Of a DNA stretch of 64,000 bases, positions 60,396 through 64,000 are shown in pieces. This DNA comes from Bifidobacterium choladohabitans. GTDB lineage: Bacteria; Actinomycetota; Actinomycetes; Actinomycetales; Bifidobacteriaceae. Position 1 is the first letter of the stretch. Each line of letters begins with the position of its first letter. A model generated the notes under the pieces. The model had not been told where the DNA came from and searched no databases. It was given only the letters and a program-made list of their open reading frames with translations. The stretch covers positions 496,001-560,000 of the forward strand of contig NZ_JACFPL010000001.1 of NCBI RefSeq assembly GCF_016102005.1, written 5' to 3'. A program made the translations under genes and the position numbers.

Positions 60396-61271
60396 TCATC
60401 GGGACTCCTGATCCTGGTCCTGATTCCGCCTGCGCTCATAGGTGAAGGTGGACAGGAAGCGTTGCGCCCGGTCAGTGGTCGGGTGGGTGAAGAAGGCCTC
60501 CGGATCGTCGGACTGTTCGACCAGGGTGCCTCCATCCAAAAGGACGATATGGTCGGCGATGCCCCTGGCGAAGGCCATCTCGTGGGTGACGATCATCATG
60601 GTCAACCCCTGGTCGGCCAGCTCCAGAATGACCTGAAGAACCTCGCGGACCATTTCAGGATCCAGAGCCGCGGTCACCTCGTCGAAGAGCATGATCTCGG
60701 GATGGAGGATGAGCGCCCGGCAGATGGCCACCCTTTGCCGCTGGCCGCCCGAGAGCTGGCTGGGCCAAGCATCCCGGCGGTCGGCCAGCCCCACCCGGTC
60801 CAGCAGCTCCAGAGCCTCCTGACGCGCCTGGTCCCGCTTGCGCTTCTGAACCAGGACAGGTGCCAGTGTCACGTTGTCCAGCACCGTCCTGTTGGGAAAG
60901 AGGTCGTAGCTCTGGAAGACCATGCCGATCCTGGTGCGTAGATCGGAGCTGCGGCTGCCCGACATCAGGCCGCCAGGACCTCCGCTGCGCTTGCCCAGGG
61001 GATGACCGGTCTCCACCACCTGACCGTCCAGAAGAATCCGGCCACCCTGTATGGGTTCCAGTCCGGCTATGGTCCGCAGCAGGGTGGACTTGCCTGAGCC
61101 CGAGGGACCCAGGACCACAAAGACCTTGCCCTTGGGCACCTGGAAGGAGATGTCATTGAGCACAGGGCTCTGCGCCTGCGGATACTGCTTGACCAGATGC
61201 TCGACGGTCAGCACCGCCCGCTCCGCCTGTTCGTCCTGTGGCTGGTTCGCCGTCGTTTGCCCCTCAGTCAT
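60396..61271 (-). CDS. Amino-acid ABC transporter ATP-binding protein
   Basis: A 291-residue ATPase of the GlnQ/HisP class. Walker A GPSGSGKST, Q-loop GMVFQSYDLFPN, signature QLSGGQRQRVAICRAL, Walker B IMLFDEVTAALDPE and switch VTHEMAFAR are all intact. About 20 extra residues (GKRSGGPGGLMSGSRSSDLR) lie between Walker A and the Q-loop. It overlaps the upstream permease by 8 bases. Confidence 0.95.
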   Translation of the reverse strand: MTEGQTTANQPQDEQAERAVLTVEHLVKQYPQAQSPVLNDISFQVPKGKVFVVLGPSGSGKSTLLRTIAGLEPIQGGRILLDGQVVETGHPLGKRSGGPGGLMSGSRSSDLRTRIGMVFQSYDLFPNRTVLDNVTLAPVLVQKRKRDQARQEALELLDRVGLADRRDAWPSQLSGGQRQRVAICRALILHPEIMLFDEVTAALDPEMVREVLQVILELADQGLTMMIVTHEMAFARGIADHIVLLDGGTLVEQSDDPEAFFTHPTTDRAQRFLSTFTYERRRNQDQDQESR

Positions 61272-61968
61272 GGGCCCACCTCTTTTCCAGATGCCGGGCC
61301 ACCAGGGACAGGGGCCAGCAGATGAAGAAATACATGAAGAAAATCACCCCATAGATCCACAGGGTCGCCTGGGGATAGGCGAAACGGTTGGCATCGATGA
61401 TCTGCTGACCCACCTTGATGACCTCGATGACGCCCAGCAGAGCAGCCAGGGATGTGGTCTTGACGATCCTGGTGGCCAGGTTGACACTGGCCGGCAGCAG
61501 TCGGCGCAGGGCCTGCGGAAGGATGATCCTGGAGAAGGTCTGCCAGGACCCCAGCCCAAGCACATAGGCCGACTCCACCTGGGTGCGGGGAATGGACTCC
61601 AGGGCCCCGCGGACCAGGTCGCCCAGCTCGGCCCCGCCCCAGAGCACAAAGACCAGCAGGCAGGCGCCGGTGGCGTCCAGATTCAGGTTCCAAGCCCTGG
61701 ACAGCCCGTAGAAGGCGATGAAGAGCAGGGCCAGCTGGGGCATGATGCGGATGAAGTCCAGGTAGATCCTCATCAGGAAGCGAACCAGGCTGTTGCGCAG
61801 GGTCATCAGCCATCCGACCACCAACCCCAGGGGCAGGGAGAGCAGGACCGAGACGCCGGCTATCCAGACGGTCACCCAGAGCCCCTGGAAGAGCCTGGGG
61901 ATGACCCCCGGCTGGAAGAGCACCTCAACGCCTTGCATAGTCGAACCTCCGCTCGAGAACGGTTCCAA
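61264..61968 (-). CDS. Amino-acid ABC transporter permease 2
   Basis: A 234-residue HisMQ-type permease with about five helices and the EAA-loop motif ELGDLVRGALESIPRTQVESAYVLGLGSWQTFSRIILPQALR. It overlaps permease 1 by 44 bases at its 5' end and the ATPase by 8 bases. The N-terminal frame includes FQPGVIPRLFQGLWVTVWIAGVSVLLSLPLG, the usual first helix. With permease 1 it forms the heterodimeric channel. Confidence 0.93.
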   Translation of the reverse strand: MEPFSSGGSTMQGVEVLFQPGVIPRLFQGLWVTVWIAGVSVLLSLPLGLVVGWLMTLRNSLVRFLMRIYLDFIRIMPQLALLFIAFYGLSRAWNLNLDATGACLLVFVLWGGAELGDLVRGALESIPRTQVESAYVLGLGSWQTFSRIILPQALRRLLPASVNLATRIVKTTSLAALLGVIEVIKVGQQIIDANRFAYPQATLWIYGVIFFMYFFICWPLSLVARHLEKRWAHD

Positions 61969-62578
61969 TGACGGAGATGGGCAGCAGAATTACCAGATAG
62001 GTGACGATGAGCAGGGTCAGGGACTCATAGGTGTCGTAGGAGGTGCCCATCAGATCCTTGGTGACATACATGACGTCGGCCAGAGCGATGGCCGAGACCA
62101 CCGAGGACTCCTTGATCAGGAAGATGATGTTGGCCACCACGCCCGGTATGGCGCTGCTCAGGGCCTGGGGCAGCACAATTCTGGACAGGGTCTGGGCTCG
62201 CGTGAATCCCAGGACGCGGGCGGACTCGATCTGAACCCGAGGCACCGCTTCCAGTCCGCCACGCATGGCCTCGGCCATGTAGGAGCCGCCCAGGAAGGCC
62301 AGCCCGACGATGGCACAGGTCTGGGCGCTCCAGTTGACCCCAAGCTTGGGCAACCCGAAATAGAGGAAGTAGAGCTGAACCAGGAGCGGGGTGTTTCTTG
62401 ACAGCTCGATGTATACCCTGGCCACTTGCGTGAGCAGGGGAATCCTGAAGACCTCCAGCCCGGCGCAGACCAGCCCGATCAGCATGGAAAGCACCACGCC
62501 GAAGAAGGAGATGAAGACCGTTACATAGGCCGCATTGACGAAGAAATGCAGATTCTGCGCCATAAAGGTCCAATTCAT
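61925..62578 (-). CDS. Amino-acid ABC transporter permease 1
   Basis: A 217-residue HisMQ-type permease, first gene of the importer operon, with GGGAGGTGAG upstream of ATG 62578. MAQNLHFFVNAAYVTVFISFFGVVLSMLIGL is helix 1; YIELSRNTPLLVQLYFLYFGLPKLG and MAEAMRGGLEAVPRVQIESARVLGFTRAQTLSRIVLPQAL carry the permease signature and EAA loop. Confidence 0.93.
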   Translation of the reverse strand: MNWTFMAQNLHFFVNAAYVTVFISFFGVVLSMLIGLVCAGLEVFRIPLLTQVARVYIELSRNTPLLVQLYFLYFGLPKLGVNWSAQTCAIVGLAFLGGSYMAEAMRGGLEAVPRVQIESARVLGFTRAQTLSRIVLPQALSSAIPGVVANIIFLIKESSVVSAIALADVMYVTKDLMGTSYDTYESLTLLIVTYLVILLPISVIGTVLERRFDYARR

Positions 62579-62942
62579 GCCCTCACCTCCCTACTTGCTC
62601 GCATCTTGTTCATCGTCTTCTCTTCACCGCTTCCCGCCCGCTTCCCGTCGACCGCGGCATATAGTCGACAATCCTAGGGAAGGCGGGCCGCTTTCCTCTG
62701 CTTTTGGATATACGAATACCGGATACCGCGTTATCATCCGCGCTCACAGCAACCTGAACGACAATCCGCAATCATGCCGAGACCGCCCGCGTTGCCAGAC
62801 AATTCATACAGCAACTGGGCAGTACTGATGGGATGGCTTCAGTCGGCAAAGGCTGACCGACGCCTTCAGATCGTGGCTGCCGAAAACTGGCAGTAGATTC
62901 CACGTTTTTGATTAGCCCCACTGCTCACCAAGCCATGAAAAA
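62579..62942. other. Intergenic upstream of the ABC importer
   Basis: About 365 bases without a gene. Two copies of the palindrome GTCGAC lie 17 bases apart at 62648-62653 and 62665-62670, about 70-90 bases upstream of the importer start, and could be an operator. The rest is featureless. Confidence 0.4.
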
Positions 62943-62972
62943 AGCCCGGTCCACATATTCGTGAACCGGGCT
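62943..62972 (-). terminator. Terminator of nrdH
   Basis: On the minus strand AGCCCGGT...ACCGGGCT encloses a small loop region and is followed by TTTTTT, 13 bases after the nrdH stop. Confidence 0.9.
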
Positions 62973-62985
62973 CCGAGTACTTTGA

Positions 62986-63228
62986 TCAGGCAAAGACCTT
63001 GGCGCTCTGCGCTACCTTCCTGATCAGATCGGGGCGATACCCGCTCCACGTCTCCTGGTCAGTGACTACGATGGGGGTCTGCTTGAATCCCTGGGCGATG
63101 AACTGGTCGATCAAGGTCTGATTCTCGGTCAAATCCACCTGCTCGAACTCCAGCCCCTGCTTGGTCAACTGACGCTTGGTGGCGTCACACTGGGGACAGT
63201 GCGCCTTGGTGTAGACCGTGATGGACAT
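62986..63228 (-). CDS. nrdH: NrdH-type glutaredoxin-like protein
   Basis: An 80-residue redoxin that reduces class Ib ribonucleotide reductase, using thioredoxin reductase as electron source. It starts at ATG 63228 after GGAGAGGCG. The active site is C11-P-Q-C14; the C-terminal part has QTPIVVTDQETWSGYRPDLIRKV, with the NrdH signature W-S-G-(F/Y)-R-P-(D/E). It is alone here: nrdI, nrdE and nrdF do not follow within the window, where a terminator and the ABC importer follow instead. Confidence 0.93.
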   Translation of the reverse strand: MSITVYTKAHCPQCDATKRQLTKQGLEFEQVDLTENQTLIDQFIAQGFKQTPIVVTDQETWSGYRPDLIRKVAQSAKVFA

Positions 63229-63463
63229 AATCGCCTCTCCCGTAAATGTAGCCGTGTCTTCCAAGCTCCATAGCCCTCTGCTTGGAACCTGTTGATTGCA
63301 CTCTACACACTCCCAGGCGTGAGCACAATACCACCTGTAGTGGCGTGTCAGGCCATAAACCCCAATATCTAGTAGCTTTTCGGGTCTTTTCGAACCAACC
63401 GAGAATCTATGTGAGCTGCCCGACATATTGCCTGTGCAAGTCCATGCAAGACTGAACACTGCC

Positions 63464-64000
63464 TCAGAAGAGGGTCAGTTCGTCGCTGTCGGCGCCCTTC
63501 ATGGCCTCGTAGTCCAGAATCAGGCACTCGAATCCCCTGTCCTCGGCAAGGACCCTGGCCTGGGGGGTGATGGTCTGGGCCGCGAAGATCCCGCGGACAG
63601 GAGCCAGCAGGGGGTCGCGGTTGAGCAGGCGGCAATAGCGGGTCAGCTGTTCCACTCCGTCGATACCCCCATGCCGCTTGATCTCGATGGCCACATGCCG
63701 TCCCTGGCCGTCCACGGCCATGATGTCCACCGGACCGATGGGCGTGGGATACTCCCTGCGCACCAGGGTGGCCCCCGGGCCGATCCGGTCGATCTGTTCG
63801 GCCAGATAGCGCTGCAGATGCGCTTCCACACCGTCCTTGACCAATCCCGGATCCACCCCCAGGTCGTAACTGTCGTCGGCATAGACCTGGTAGAGCCTGA
63901 TGGTGAGCACATCGCTGGATTTGACGGCCGAGACACGCAGAACCTTACGGACGGGCCGAGACTGGTCCTGATCCTGCTCCTGGGCGATCAGTGCATCGGG
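63464..64000 (-). CDS. nucS: Endonuclease NucS (EndoMS), C-terminal part cut by window edge
   Basis: The visible 178 residues contain the whole catalytic domain of NucS, the mismatch-specific endonuclease that replaces MutS/MutL repair in actinobacteria and archaea. Motifs are [60 protein letters not shown] (catalytic E-x-K), [17 protein letters not shown], and the C-terminal DSDELTLF, which matches the clamp-binding tail. The open frame continues without interruption to the right edge, so the GTG at 63910 is internal rather than the true start. The N-terminal DNA-binding domain lies outside. Confidence 0.94.
   Translation of the reverse strand, partial: PDALIAQEQDQDQSRPVRKVLRVSAVKSSDVLTIRLYQVYADDSYDLGVDPGLVKDGVEAHLQRYLAEQIDRIGPGATLVRREYPTPIGPVDIMAVDGQGRHVAIEIKRHGGIDGVEQLTRYCRLLNRDPLLAPVRGIFAAQTITPQARVLAEDRGFECLILDYEAMKGADSDELTLF

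Noticed and set aside
63910-63912. GTG at 63910 as the start of the nuclease gene
   Set aside because: The frame stays open to the window edge, and the sequence before it is in the position where NucS continues, so the codon is internal.

Overview
The window is chromosomal DNA from a high-GC actinobacterium, most likely a Bifidobacterium or a close relative in the Bifidobacteriaceae. The evidence is a single-chain type I fatty acid synthase next to a two-gene acyl-CoA carboxylase and BirA, the block argS-lysA-hom-thrB, Obg with a long C-terminal tail, NucS at the right edge and an actinobacterial-type NusG with an acidic N-terminal extension. A phosphorylating pyruvate oxidase of lactobacillus type is present, which would suit an oxygen-exposed host such as an insect gut. 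That host guess is weak; the family-level call is firm.

Left end (1-7.5 kb): a minus-strand type I-C CRISPR-Cas operon, cas3-cas5-cas8c-cas7-cas4-cas1, with cas1 running off the left edge, so cas2 and the main array lie outside. Its base composition is visibly less GC-rich than the rest. cas3 is broken inside the HD nuclease domain into two overlapping reading frames. Upstream of cas3 there is a good sigma-70 promoter. About 120 bases further upstream lies a solitary degenerate I-C-like repeat, followed by a spacer-like segment and a terminator hairpin. The first 16 bases of that segment match, with one gap and one mismatch, a site abutting the cas3 promoter -35 box and preceded by TTC, the usual I-C PAM. 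This looks like a Cascade-guided autorepressor RNA (CreR-like) for the cas operon and is the most interesting signal in the window.

7.5-14 kb is a gene-poor accessory stretch. It holds a decayed GlxA/AraC-type regulator, two small proteins of unknown function, an exported coiled-coil protein, acpS, an RDD-family membrane protein, a small membrane protein, tRNA-Gly, an 18-base poly-C tract and a two-repeat remnant CRISPR array next to the end of fas.

14-31.3 kb is the lipid module: the 3109-residue fatty acid synthase, the acyl-CoA carboxylase beta and alpha (biotin) chains and BirA, all on the minus strand. Divergent from birA are a large polytopic membrane protein and a translationally coupled PucR-type regulator.

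31.3-54.1 kb is core housekeeping, nearly all minus strand: rplA, rplK, nusG, secE, tRNA-Trp, an aminotransferase, proB, obg, rpmA, rplU, RNase E/G and dapE. An AEC-family exporter (plus strand) follows, then a Maf-Nudix fusion, thrB, hom, lysA, argS, ridA, pyruvate oxidase and tRNA-Arg. The lysine/threonine genes (dapE, lysA, hom, thrB) form one functional theme.

54.4-64 kb holds a CYTH-domain protein, a CnoX-like thioredoxin/TPR protein, a lipoprotein coupled to a membrane protein, an FKBP-type lipoprotein, a four-gene amino-acid ABC importer, an NrdH redoxin and the C-terminal part of NucS cut by the right edge.
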